The notes under the pieces: generated by a model
The model's database searches: none
The model's input: the letters and a program-made list of their open reading frames with translations, nothing else
What the model was told of the DNA's origin: nothing
Made by a program: the position numbers and the translations under genes
In this document: positions 36,873 to 45,282 of the stretch, piece after piece
Layout: every line of letters begins with the position of its first letter
How positions within the stretch are numbered: the first letter of the stretch is position 1
Assembly (NCBI GenBank): GCA_052324925.1
Contig: JBQPRE010000002.1
Reading direction: 5' to 3' (one strand)
Length of the DNA: 64,000 nt
Source of the DNA: Flavimobilis sp052324925
Lineage (GTDB): Bacteria > Actinomycetota > Actinomycetes > Actinomycetales > Cellulomonadaceae

Positions 36873-37232
36873 ATGACAGGACGAGAGCAGGGCGCGCCCC
36901 CGTGGATGGCGCACGTAGTGCCGGGGCGCTTGGACCGGCGGGTGCTGGATCAGGGTCGGTTCTGGGTGACGCGCCAGGGCGCGGTGCTGGAGCTGTCGGC
37001 GATGAGCGTCGAGCACCTCCACGCGGTCGTGGACCTGCTACGTGACAAGGCGATGTGGTTGCACATGCTCGCGATGGCCGACCTCCTCACCGGCGCCGTG
37101 GAAGGCGCGGGGATGGGGGAGGTGCTGGCGGTAGAGCTGGGTGGCGCGAGCATCGCGGATCTGGACGCGGAGGAGTGGTTGGCGACGACGCCGCTCATGC
37201 GGGCGATCGAGCGCGAGACGCGACGACGGTGA
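36873..37232 (+). CDS. Small protein of unknown function upstream of hsdM
   Basis: A 119-residue protein starting at ATG 36873 (MTGREQGAPPWMAHVVPGRL). It has a helical central part (EHLHAVVDLLRDKAMWLHML, then LLTGAVEGAGMGEVLAVEL) and an acidic C-terminal third. It ends 194 bases before hsdM on the same strand. The gene has no recognised family. It resembles the small helical orphan genes often found with mobile elements. Alternative upstream starts exist. Confidence 0.5.
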   Translation: MTGREQGAPPWMAHVVPGRLDRRVLDQGRFWVTRQGAVLELSAMSVEHLHAVVDLLRDKAMWLHMLAMADLLTGAVEGAGMGEVLAVELGGASIADLDAEEWLATTPLMRAIERETRRR

Positions 37233-37426
37233 GGTCGCGGTCTGGGGCGTCGGGTACTGGTGCTCGGCGGCCTTCGTCGTGAGTAGCGGGTCGCCCCCGG
37301 CGAGCGTCCGCCGCGATGTCCACCCCCGCCGCTATGGTCAGCGCAGGCGGTGCCCACCGAGCTGATCGGCGCCGTAAGCGATGTGGTGGACGCGCCGAGG
37401 GCGGCGCACGACGGGAGAGCCTGAGA

Positions 37427-39007
37427 ATGAACCGTGAGTCTCAGCGGGCTGAGCTGCATAAGACCATCTGGCGGATCGCGAACGACCTGCGCGGGTCGGT
37501 GGACGGCTGGGATTTCAAGCAGTACGTGCTGGGGTTTCTCTTCTACCGGTACATCTCCGAGAACCTCACCGCCTACCTCAACGCCCACGAGCACGATTCC
37601 GGCAACGAGGGCTTCGACTACGCGCTGGCACCCAATGCCGACGTCAGCGACCCGGACATGGTGCGCGAGATCGTCTCGGAGAAGGGCTTCTTCATTCTTC
37701 CGAGCGAGCTGTTCGCGAACGTCCGTGAGCGTGCGCCGCGGGATGTGAACCTCAACGAGACGCTCGAGCGCGTCTTCCGGAACATCGAGGCCTCCGCGGT
37801 CGGCACGGACGCGGAGGATGACCTCAAGGGCTTGTTCGATGACGTGGATGTCAACTCCAACAAGCTCGGGCCGACGGTCGCCAAGCGCAACGAGAAGCTG
37901 GTCAAGCTGCTCGACGCGATCGGCGACCTCAACCTGGGTGGCGGGGCGTTCTCGGAGAACAAGATCGACGCGTTCGGTGACGCGTACGAGTACCTCATGC
38001 AGATGTACGCCTCGTCCGCAGGAAAGTCCGGCGGGGAGTACTACACGCCGCAGGAAGTCTCCGAGCTGCTCGCCCGCATCACTGTGGTCGGCAAGACGAG
38101 CGTCAACAAGGTCTACGACCCGGCGTGCGGGTCGGGATCGCTGCTGCTGAAGTTCCGCAAGGTACTGGGCAAGGACGGTGTGCGGCAGGGGTACTACGGC
38201 CAGGAGATCAACCTCACCACCTACAACCTGTGCCGGATCAACATGTTCCTGCACGACGTGAACTTCGAGAAGTTCGACATCGCGCACGGCGACACCCTGA
38301 TCGACCCTGACCCGGCGCACTGGGACGAGGAGCCGTTCGAGGCGATCGTGTCCAACCCGCCGTACTCGATCAAGTGGGAGGGCGACGCCAACCCACTGCT
38401 CATCAACGACCCTCGCTACGCTCCGGCCGGTGTGCTGGCGCCGAAGTCGAAGGCCGACCTGGCGTTCACGATGCACATGCTGTCGTGGCTGGCCGTCAAC
38501 GGGACCGCCGCGATCGTCGAGTTCCCCGGCGTGCTCTATCGAAGCGGGGCGGAGCAGAAGATCCGCAAGTACCTCATCGACAACAACTACGTCGACACGG
38601 TGATCCAGCTTCCCCCGGACCTGTTCTTCGGCACGACGATCGCCACCTGCATAATCGTTCTCAAGAAGTCCAAGACCGACAACGACGTACTGTTCATTGA
38701 CGCGTCCGCTGAGTTTGTGCGCAGCGGCAACAAGAACAAGCTCACCGAGGCGAACCAGGCCACGGTCTTGGAGGCGTTCACCACGCGCGAGGACGTCGCG
38801 CACTTCGCGACGCGAGTGTCGAACGAGGCGATCGCGGAGGGCGACTATAACCTCTCGGTGTCGTCCTGGGTCGAGGCGGAGGACACCCGCGAGGCCGTCG
38901 ACATTGTCGAGCTCAACGCCCGGATCGCTGGCATCGTCGAGCGCCAGGCGGCGCTTCGCACTCAGATCGACGCGATCGTCGCGGACCTCGAAGGCGCGCA
39001 CGCATGA
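37427..39007 (+). CDS. hsdM: Type I restriction-modification, DNA methyltransferase subunit HsdM
   Basis: A 526-residue N6-adenine methyltransferase subunit. Residues 1-150 form the HsdM N-terminal helical domain (ELHKTIWRIANDLRGSVDGW, then FLFYRYISENL). YDPACGSGSLLLKF near residue 230 is the S-adenosylmethionine motif and IVSNPPYSIKW near 309 is catalytic motif IV (NPPY). The start is ATG at 37427, as upstream codons lack similarity. Its stop overlaps the hsdS start (ATGA), and hsdS overlaps hsdR likewise, giving a compact hsdM-S-R operon. Two HsdM and one HsdS form the modification enzyme. Confidence 0.95.
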   Translation: MNRESQRAELHKTIWRIANDLRGSVDGWDFKQYVLGFLFYRYISENLTAYLNAHEHDSGNEGFDYALAPNADVSDPDMVREIVSEKGFFILPSELFANVRERAPRDVNLNETLERVFRNIEASAVGTDAEDDLKGLFDDVDVNSNKLGPTVAKRNEKLVKLLDAIGDLNLGGGAFSENKIDAFGDAYEYLMQMYASSAGKSGGEYYTPQEVSELLARITVVGKTSVNKVYDPACGSGSLLLKFRKVLGKDGVRQGYYGQEINLTTYNLCRINMFLHDVNFEKFDIAHGDTLIDPDPAHWDEEPFEAIVSNPPYSIKWEGDANPLLINDPRYAPAGVLAPKSKADLAFTMHMLSWLAVNGTAAIVEFPGVLYRSGAEQKIRKYLIDNNYVDTVIQLPPDLFFGTTIATCIIVLKKSKTDNDVLFIDASAEFVRSGNKNKLTEANQATVLEAFTTREDVAHFATRVSNEAIAEGDYNLSVSSWVEAEDTREAVDIVELNARIAGIVERQAALRTQIDAIVADLEGAHA

Positions 39008-40251
39008 GCCGCATCGACGACCTCATCCGGAAGTACGCGCCACGCGGTGTCGAGCACAAGACGCTCGGTGAGGTCGGCACCTTCGTGCGCGGCAACGGCC
39101 TGCAGAAGAAGGACTTCATCGATGGCGACGACGGCTTTCCCTGCATTCACTACGGACAGATCTACACGTATTACGGGCTCGCTACGACGGTGGTGAAGTC
39201 GTTCGTCTCGAATGAGCTGGGCGAGAAGCTGCGAAAAGCCAAACCGGGTGACCTGCTTGTTGCGACGACGAGTGAGAACTTCGAGGACGTCGGGAAGGCA
39301 GTCGTATGGCTTGGTGAGAGTGAGGTCGCGTACGGTGGTCACACAAGCAGGTTTTCACATACTCTTGAGCCCAAGTATGTAGCGTACTTCTTCCAGACTG
39401 ACTCTTTCCGAACGCAGAAGAAGAAGCACGTCTCGGGAACGAAGGTACTCGAGCTTCCCATCAAAGGCATGGAGAAGATTCGGATACCTGTTCCGCCACT
39501 TGAAATCCAGCGGGAAATCGTGAGAATATTAGATATCTTCACGGAGCTGGAGGCGGAGCTGGAGGCGGAGCTGGAGGCGGAGCTGGAGGCCCGCAGGACC
39601 CAGTACGTCCACTACCGAGACGAGCTTCTTTCGTTCACCAAGATGGAGAACGTCAGGTGGATCCCCATGGGCGAGCTCGGGACATTCACCCGCGGGCGGC
39701 GTTTTACCAAGGACGACGTCGTGCCCGCGGGAATCCCGAGCATTCACTATGGTGAGATCTACACGCATTACGGGGTCTACGCATCGAAGACGCTCTCGCA
39801 TGTTCGCGAGGAGATCCGCGGGTCATTGCGCTTCGCGCATCCTGGCGACGTTGTGGTTGCTGGCGTCGGTGAGACCGTGGAGGACGTTGCGAAGGCAGTT
39901 GCTTGGCTGGGAGATGTCGAGGTTGCCATCCACGACGACTCATTCGCGTTCAGGTCCGACGCTGACCCGACTTACGTGGCCTACGTCATGCAGACTGGGG
40001 ACTTCCAGGCGCAGAAGGAGAAGCACGTGGCCCGGGGGAAGGTGAAGCGAGTGGCGAGCGCGAACCTCGGCAAGATCGTCATTCCGGTGCCGCCGCCTGA
40101 CGAGCAGCGCCGGATTGTCGCAGTGCTCAACTCATTCGACGCGCTGGTCAACGACCTGTCGTCGGGCTTGCCAGCCGAAATCGAGGCGCGGCGGGCGCAG
40201 TACGCGTACTACCGGGATCGACTGCTCTCGTTCGAGGAGGCCCAGGCGTGA
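39004..40251 (+). CDS. hsdS: Type I restriction-modification, specificity subunit HsdS
   Basis: A 415-residue protein with two target-recognition domains (TRD1 about residues 15-175, TRD2 about 218-385), each followed by a conserved helical spacer (PPLEIQREIVRILDIF and PPPDEQRRIVAVLNSF). The TRDs are clearly paralogous, both following GTFxRG...PxIHYGxIYTxYG, so they may read related half-sites. Between them the spacer holds ELEA repeated four times. DNA around 39,130-39,540 is visibly less GC-rich than the flanks, consistent with TRD exchange. Start-stop overlaps link it to hsdM and hsdR. Confidence 0.93.
   Translation: MSRIDDLIRKYAPRGVEHKTLGEVGTFVRGNGLQKKDFIDGDDGFPCIHYGQIYTYYGLATTVVKSFVSNELGEKLRKAKPGDLLVATTSENFEDVGKAVVWLGESEVAYGGHTSRFSHTLEPKYVAYFFQTDSFRTQKKKHVSGTKVLELPIKGMEKIRIPVPPLEIQREIVRILDIFTELEAELEAELEAELEARRTQYVHYRDELLSFTKMENVRWIPMGELGTFTRGRRFTKDDVVPAGIPSIHYGEIYTHYGVYASKTLSHVREEIRGSLRFAHPGDVVVAGVGETVEDVAKAVAWLGDVEVAIHDDSFAFRSDADPTYVAYVMQTGDFQAQKEKHVARGKVKRVASANLGKIVIPVPPPDEQRRIVAVLNSFDALVNDLSSGLPAEIEARRAQYAYYRDRLLSFEEAQA
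39544..39591 (+). repeat. Four 12-bp repeats in the hsdS central spacer
   Basis: gagctggaggcg occurs three times, then gagctggaggcc, in frame, encoding ELEA four times. In EcoR124/EcoDXXI a 12-bp repeat at the same structural place (two versus three copies) changes the spacing of the recognised half-sites. Confidence 0.95.
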
Positions 40252-43200
40252 GTGAGACGGTGCCGACCGCCGGTGGGGCCTCGAGGTTTGAACCGATTGC
40301 GTTGTCGTCGGAGTCGACGGTCGTCGCAGAGTTCGAGGCCGACCTTGCTGAAACGACGCGGTATCAGTCTGAGGCGGAGCTGGAGGCGGAACTGGTCCGG
40401 CTGCTGAGAGAGCAGGCCTACGAGTACCTGCCGATCGCCACGGAGCAGGACCTGGTCGCGAACCTGCGCACGCAGCTTGAGGCGCTCAACCGCATCGAGT
40501 TCACCGACGGGGAGTGGCAGCGGTTCTTCACCACGGTGATCGCTTCGGCGAACGACTCGGTGCGGGAGAAGACGGTCCGCATACAGGAGAACCACGTCGA
40601 GGCGTTCAGGCGTGAGGACGGGTCGACGAAGAACATCGCGCTCATCGACAAGGTCCACATCCACAACAATCGCCTGCAGGTCGTCAACCAGTACGAGGTC
40701 CCCGGCGTGGCGTCGACCGACGGCGGGCGGCCCGTCCAGCGCGCCAATCGCTATGACGTGACGATCCTGGTCAACGGGCTGCCGCTCGTGCACGTGGAGC
40801 TCAAGCGACGCGGCGTGGACATCCGTGAGGCGTTCAACCAGATCAAGCGCTACCAGCGCGACTCGTTCTGGTCGGGGTCTGGCCTGTTCGAGTACGTGCA
40901 GCTCTTCGTCATCTCCAACGGCACGCTGACGAAGTACTACTCCAACACCGTCCGCGTCTCGCACCTGGATGAGCAGGCCAGGCACCGGAGGCCTGCGAAG
41001 CGGACGAGCAACTCGTTCGAGTTCACGTCCTGGTGGACGGACGCCGGCAACCGGCCGATCACTGACCTCGTCGGGTTCACCAAGACGTTCTTCGCCAAGC
41101 ACTCCCTGCTCAACGTCCTGACCAAGTACTGCGTGCTCACAGCCGATCAGATGCTGCTGGTCATGCGGCCCTACCAGATCGCGGCGACGGAGCAGATCCT
41201 CACGCGCATCGAGACGTCCTCGAACCAGAAGCGTTACGGCACCGTGTCGGCGGGCGGGTACGTGTGGCACACGACCGGCTCGGGAAAGACCCTCACGTCG
41301 TTCAAGACCGCGCAGCTTGCTTCGCGGCTCGGGGATGTGGACAAGGTGCTGTTCGTGGTGGACCGCAAGGATCTGGACTACCAGACGATGCGCGAGTACG
41401 ACCGGTTCCAGAAGGGAGCGGCGAACTCCAACACCTCCACGGCAGTGCTCAAGCGCCAGCTGGAAGATCCTGGTGCGCGGATCATCATCACCACGATCCA
41501 GAAGCTGTCGACGTTCGTGGCGAAGAACTCCGGCCACGCGATCTACAGCGAGCATGTGGTGATCATCTTCGACGAGTGCCACCGCTCCCAGTTCGGTGAC
41601 ATGCACACCGCGATCACCAAGGCGTTCAAGCGCTACCACCTGTTTGGGTTCACCGGCACCCCGATCTTCGCCGCGAACGCTTCCACAGGCGGCAACCCGA
41701 CCCTGCGGACCACGGCGCAGGCATTCGGCGACAGGCTGCACACCTACACGATCGTGGATGCGATCAACGACAAGAACGTGCTGCCGTTCCGCATCGACTA
41801 CGTCAACACCATCAAGGTCGGGGCGGTCGCGGACAAGCAGGTCGCGTCGATCGACACCGAGCGCGCGTTGCTCGACCCGCGGCGCGTGCGACGGGTCGTG
41901 GAGTACACCCTGGAGCACTTCGATCAGAAGACGCGCCGCAACCAGACCTACGAGCTCAAGGACCGGCGCCTGGCGGGCTTCAACTCGCTGTTTGCCACCT
42001 CCTCGATCGAAGCAGCGAAGATCTACTACAACATGTTCGGCCGCGTGCAGGACGAGCTCGGCGTCACCGACGCCAAGCGGCTCAAGGTCGGGCTCATCTA
42101 CTCCTACGCGCCAAACGAGGCCGACGACGAGGCTGCTGTAGGGCTGCTGAGCGAGGAGGAGTTCGAGACCGCCGGTCTGGACAAGTTGAGCCGGGACTTC
42201 CTGGAGGACGCGATCCAGGATTACAACGACATGTTCGGCACCTCGTTCGACACGTCCGCGGACAAGTTCCAGAGCTACTACAAGGACCTGTCCTTGCGGT
42301 TGAAGAACCGCGAGATCGACCTGGTCATCGTCGTCAACATGTTCCTCACCGGCTTCGACGCGACCACGATGAACACGCTGTGGGTGGACAAGAACCTGCG
42401 TGCGCACGGCCTCATCCAGGCGTACTCGCGCACCAACCGGATCCTCAACTCGGTGAAGACCTACGGCAACATCGTCTCCTTCCGCGACCTCGAGGAGGAG
42501 ACGAACGACGCGATCGCTCTGTTCGGCAACAAGGACGCCACCGGGATCGTGCTGCTGGCCCCCTACGCGGAGTACGCCGGCCAATACGCGCAGAAGGTCA
42601 CCGAGCTGCGCGAGACGTTCCCCCTGGGTGAGCTGATCCTCGGGGAGGCGGCTCAGAAGGCGTTCATCAAGCTGTTCGGTGAGCTGCTGCGGCTGCGCAA
42701 CATCCTGGTTTCCTTCGATGACTTCGAGGGTCAGGATGTGCTCTCCGAGAGGGACCGGCAGGACTACCAGTCCGTGTACCTGGAGCTGTTCGCATCCTTC
42801 CGCACGCAGGACGCGGGCGACCGGGAGGCGATCAACGACGACGTGGTGTTCGAGATCGAGCTCATCAAGCAGGTCGAGATCAACGTCGACTACATCCTCA
42901 TGCTCGTCGAGCAGTACCGCGCGGCCAAGGGCAATGGCGACGATAAGGAGATCAAGGCGACGATCGACCGTGCCATCGCGTCCTCGCCGTCGTTGCGGAA
43001 CAAGAAGGAACTCATCGAGGAGTTCGTCGACCGGGTATCGCTCACGGGGGAGGTTGCCGACGAGTGGCGTGAGTACGTGACGGCGAGGCGTGAGGCTGAG
43101 CTGGAGCGGATCATCGCCGAGGAGAACCTCAAGCCCGAGCCCACCCGAGAGTTCATCGACGCGGCCTTCCGCGACGGTGCAGTCAGGTCGACCGGGACGG

Positions 43201-43328
43201 CGATCACGCGCATCCTGCCGGCAGTCTCACGCTTCGCCCGCGGATCCGGTCCGAGCCACGGCGCGAAGAAGCAGACGGTCATCGACAAGCTCACCGCCTT
43301 CTTCGACCGCTTCTTCGACCTGATGTAG
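40248..43328 (+). CDS. hsdR: Type I restriction-modification, endonuclease/translocase subunit HsdR
   Basis: A 1026-residue motor and nuclease subunit that translocates DNA and cuts unmodified targets. The N-terminal PD-(D/E)xK nuclease region includes LVHVELKRRGVDIREAFNQI near residue 181. SF2 helicase motifs follow: Walker A TTGSGKTLTSFK near 343, DECH box IIFDECHRSQFG near 441, motif III GFTGTPIFA, and VVNMFLTGFDATTMNTLW with IQAYSRTNR (motifs V and VI). The C-terminal helical part binds the HsdM/S core. Length is normal and no frameshift is seen, so the system looks functional. Confidence 0.95.
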   Translation: MSETVPTAGGASRFEPIALSSESTVVAEFEADLAETTRYQSEAELEAELVRLLREQAYEYLPIATEQDLVANLRTQLEALNRIEFTDGEWQRFFTTVIASANDSVREKTVRIQENHVEAFRREDGSTKNIALIDKVHIHNNRLQVVNQYEVPGVASTDGGRPVQRANRYDVTILVNGLPLVHVELKRRGVDIREAFNQIKRYQRDSFWSGSGLFEYVQLFVISNGTLTKYYSNTVRVSHLDEQARHRRPAKRTSNSFEFTSWWTDAGNRPITDLVGFTKTFFAKHSLLNVLTKYCVLTADQMLLVMRPYQIAATEQILTRIETSSNQKRYGTVSAGGYVWHTTGSGKTLTSFKTAQLASRLGDVDKVLFVVDRKDLDYQTMREYDRFQKGAANSNTSTAVLKRQLEDPGARIIITTIQKLSTFVAKNSGHAIYSEHVVIIFDECHRSQFGDMHTAITKAFKRYHLFGFTGTPIFAANASTGGNPTLRTTAQAFGDRLHTYTIVDAINDKNVLPFRIDYVNTIKVGAVADKQVASIDTERALLDPRRVRRVVEYTLEHFDQKTRRNQTYELKDRRLAGFNSLFATSSIEAAKIYYNMFGRVQDELGVTDAKRLKVGLIYSYAPNEADDEAAVGLLSEEEFETAGLDKLSRDFLEDAIQDYNDMFGTSFDTSADKFQSYYKDLSLRLKNREIDLVIVVNMFLTGFDATTMNTLWVDKNLRAHGLIQAYSRTNRILNSVKTYGNIVSFRDLEEETNDAIALFGNKDATGIVLLAPYAEYAGQYAQKVTELRETFPLGELILGEAAQKAFIKLFGELLRLRNILVSFDDFEGQDVLSERDRQDYQSVYLELFASFRTQDAGDREAINDDVVFEIELIKQVEINVDYILMLVEQYRAAKGNGDDKEIKATIDRAIASSPSLRNKKELIEEFVDRVSLTGEVADEWREYVTARREAELERIIAEENLKPEPTREFIDAAFRDGAVRSTGTAITRILPAVSRFARGSGPSHGAKKQTVIDKLTAFFDRFFDLM

Positions 43329-43804
43329 CCCGGATGCAAGGCCCACGGGAATCGTTGTCAGGGACGCCATGTCGGCCCGGCGTATGTGGCTCCCCTCTGC
43401 ATCGGCGAATGGCCCGGCGAGGCAGTAGGGACAGATCCACGCGAGGGGTTCGGATGCTCTTTCGGCCGACTTGGGCCTGCGTCGCGTCGCTTGCCGTTCC
43501 AGTGGCCACTGCGATGTCGTCGATAGGCTTGAGCAGATTGGAGACCCTTCGCGATCGGCACGCCCGCCAACTCTGCAGGAGGATCTTGGGGATGCCGAAG
43601 TCGGCTGTGCTGCGTCGAAGGGGACATCGGCGTCGCGGTTCATGGCGACGCTCACGATATCATCGCCGAGCTCTATGAGCATTGCGGGGCGTAATCCGCT
43701 GGAATATGCGTGCGTCGAGCCGAAGTGCGTGCGAAGTCAATAAGTTCGTCGAGCCAAAGAAGTTCTCGTATAGCTCAGCATGTGCCAGAGGGGTGGAATT
43801 GACA
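43329..43804. other. Intergenic region after hsdR
   Basis: 476 bases with no convincing gene. A minus-strand frame (43227-43682) contains WICPYCLAGPFADAEGSH but overlaps the end of hsdR, lacks a clear start signal and has no recognisable family; it is left unannotated. Confidence 0.5.
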
Positions 43805-44812
43805 ATGATAGAGCGGTGGAGTCTTCAGGTCGCTCCCGTCGTTGACGGCAATGGGGGTGGGATTGACTATGAGATGTGGACGGCAATCGGCACCGTCGCG
43901 GCGGTGGTTGTAGCGCTCGGGGTGGCTGTTGCACAGTTGACTGTCGGCATATTTCTGTCGATTCGACGTCGGCGACTTTCGCGCCGAAAAGTGGCATCAC
44001 TTATCTCAGCTTGGTTGGAGCACGTCTACACATCGAGCCCTTCCGGTGAATATTACCGACGTTCCGTCGTGCTTCACGTCGCGAATGAGGCCGACGAACC
44101 CGTGTTCAAGGTCGAGGCGCTCTGTGGGGTCGAGTCTCGAGGTGGGACGATCCAGCTCGGACCACTCGCTGCGCCAAGATCGATCCCCGTGCTCCCTCCG
44201 AAACGGGAGTTCACCTACGACGTAACAATGGGATTCCTCGGCTTCGGTGACTATGCGCACGAATCCTTCAGGGGGCTCGTAGCAAAGGTCGAGTTTAGGG
44301 ATCATGAGGGCAGGCGCTGGGAGAGGGGTTTCGATGGCCGACTCGTGAAGGTTGGCAGGCGTCGCGCGCGCGTAGCCCCCGTCGAGGCTTCCGATGCAGC
44401 GCTTGCGCAGGCCGGACCGTCCGATAATCCCTACAATCCGATGGGCACCATCTTCTCGTTCGTGCAACTTGCCAACGAAGCGGACCTCAGTGATTCCGAG
44501 TTTCGGAGCAAGCTCGTTGAAGAGGCGGGTGGATGGTCCAAGGCTTCCGCTGGCGAGCTTTCCGCCTTCAGAGTAATGCTTCGCGAGTGGAACGTTGCCT
44601 CTCATGTGTGGTATCCGACTCCTCGCGTTGCATATGTGCGCATGCTTGACCGGCTACCAGGACAGAAGGGGGAGATGAAAATGGAGGTACTGACCCTGGT
44701 GTGGCGAAATGGGCGTGGGTGGATCCTCTTTGGCGTCGGGCCCTGTCTCCCGTGGAACCTGAGGTTTGACCCCCGTGAACTCGCTGTCGATCCGCTGGAC
44801 GGACGCGCATAG
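43805..44812 (+). CDS. Membrane-anchored protein of unknown function
   Basis: A 335-residue protein with a single membrane segment (MWTAIGTVAAVVVALGVAVA, continuing into QLTVGIFL) near residues 22-50 and a basic stop-transfer sequence RRRRLSRRK. It is followed by a soluble domain of about 280 residues with beta-rich segments (YRRSVVLHVANEADEPVFKV). Such a short N-terminus, single helix and cytosolic domain is common for orphan proteins in defence islands. Start is ATG at 43805, with GAGGGGTGG upstream. Codon use is less GC-biased than the backbone. It stands 476 bases downstream of hsdR. No family recognised. Confidence 0.65.
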   Translation: MIERWSLQVAPVVDGNGGGIDYEMWTAIGTVAAVVVALGVAVAQLTVGIFLSIRRRRLSRRKVASLISAWLEHVYTSSPSGEYYRRSVVLHVANEADEPVFKVEALCGVESRGGTIQLGPLAAPRSIPVLPPKREFTYDVTMGFLGFGDYAHESFRGLVAKVEFRDHEGRRWERGFDGRLVKVGRRRARVAPVEASDAALAQAGPSDNPYNPMGTIFSFVQLANEADLSDSEFRSKLVEEAGGWSKASAGELSAFRVMLREWNVASHVWYPTPRVAYVRMLDRLPGQKGEMKMEVLTLVWRNGRGWILFGVGPCLPWNLRFDPRELAVDPLDGRA

Positions 44813-45282
44813 CCATACATTTCCGCAGTGCAGCGTGCGGGCCACCAACTCTGCATTGGTTGCCAACACCTGCTAAGGCCGCTTTCTGGGGTCGATGGGG
44901 TCGCCTGAGCGGGAACGCGGATGGGATCATGCCGATGGAGCGGCGTTGACCACCCGGGTCTACATAGAGGTCTTGGTGTGTCCCGGCGTTCGGGACCGTT
45001 CGGATCCAGCCGCGAGTCATGCTCTTCCCTGAACGGGACTTGGGCTCTTGGAAGGTCCTTTCAATGGCGGTGTGACAGGCGGAGGTGGACATCCACTCGC
45101 GGGTGCCACTCGGTGGTCCTGGGTGGTGATGGCCGAGGCCTCCTTGGCGGTGCTTGGCTTGTGATGGTAGGCGTGTCAGGCTTTTCGCCGTACATGGGCA
45201 TACTCTGCCCCCCTGTGTACGCAGTGCCTTGCACTGCACGAGTATGCGTGTTGAGATCGCACCTGGTCAGTAGCCTGGTGAC
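44813..45282. other. Intergenic region
   Basis: 470 bases in which no gene is supported; long minus-strand frames here overlap neighbouring genes antisense and show no motif. It may contain decayed mobile DNA. Confidence 0.5.

Noticed and set aside
40209..42584. 791-codon minus-strand frame across hsdR
   Set aside because: Antisense to a fully motif-supported HsdR; long only because stop codons are rare in this composition.
43227..43682. Minus-strand frame with a CPYC-containing segment after hsdR
   Set aside because: Overlaps hsdR antisense, has no ribosome site and a single Cys pair is not enough to call a zinc protein.
44568..45239. Minus-strand frame between the membrane protein and the Mrr-like gene
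   Set aside because: Partly antisense to the upstream gene and without any recognisable motif.
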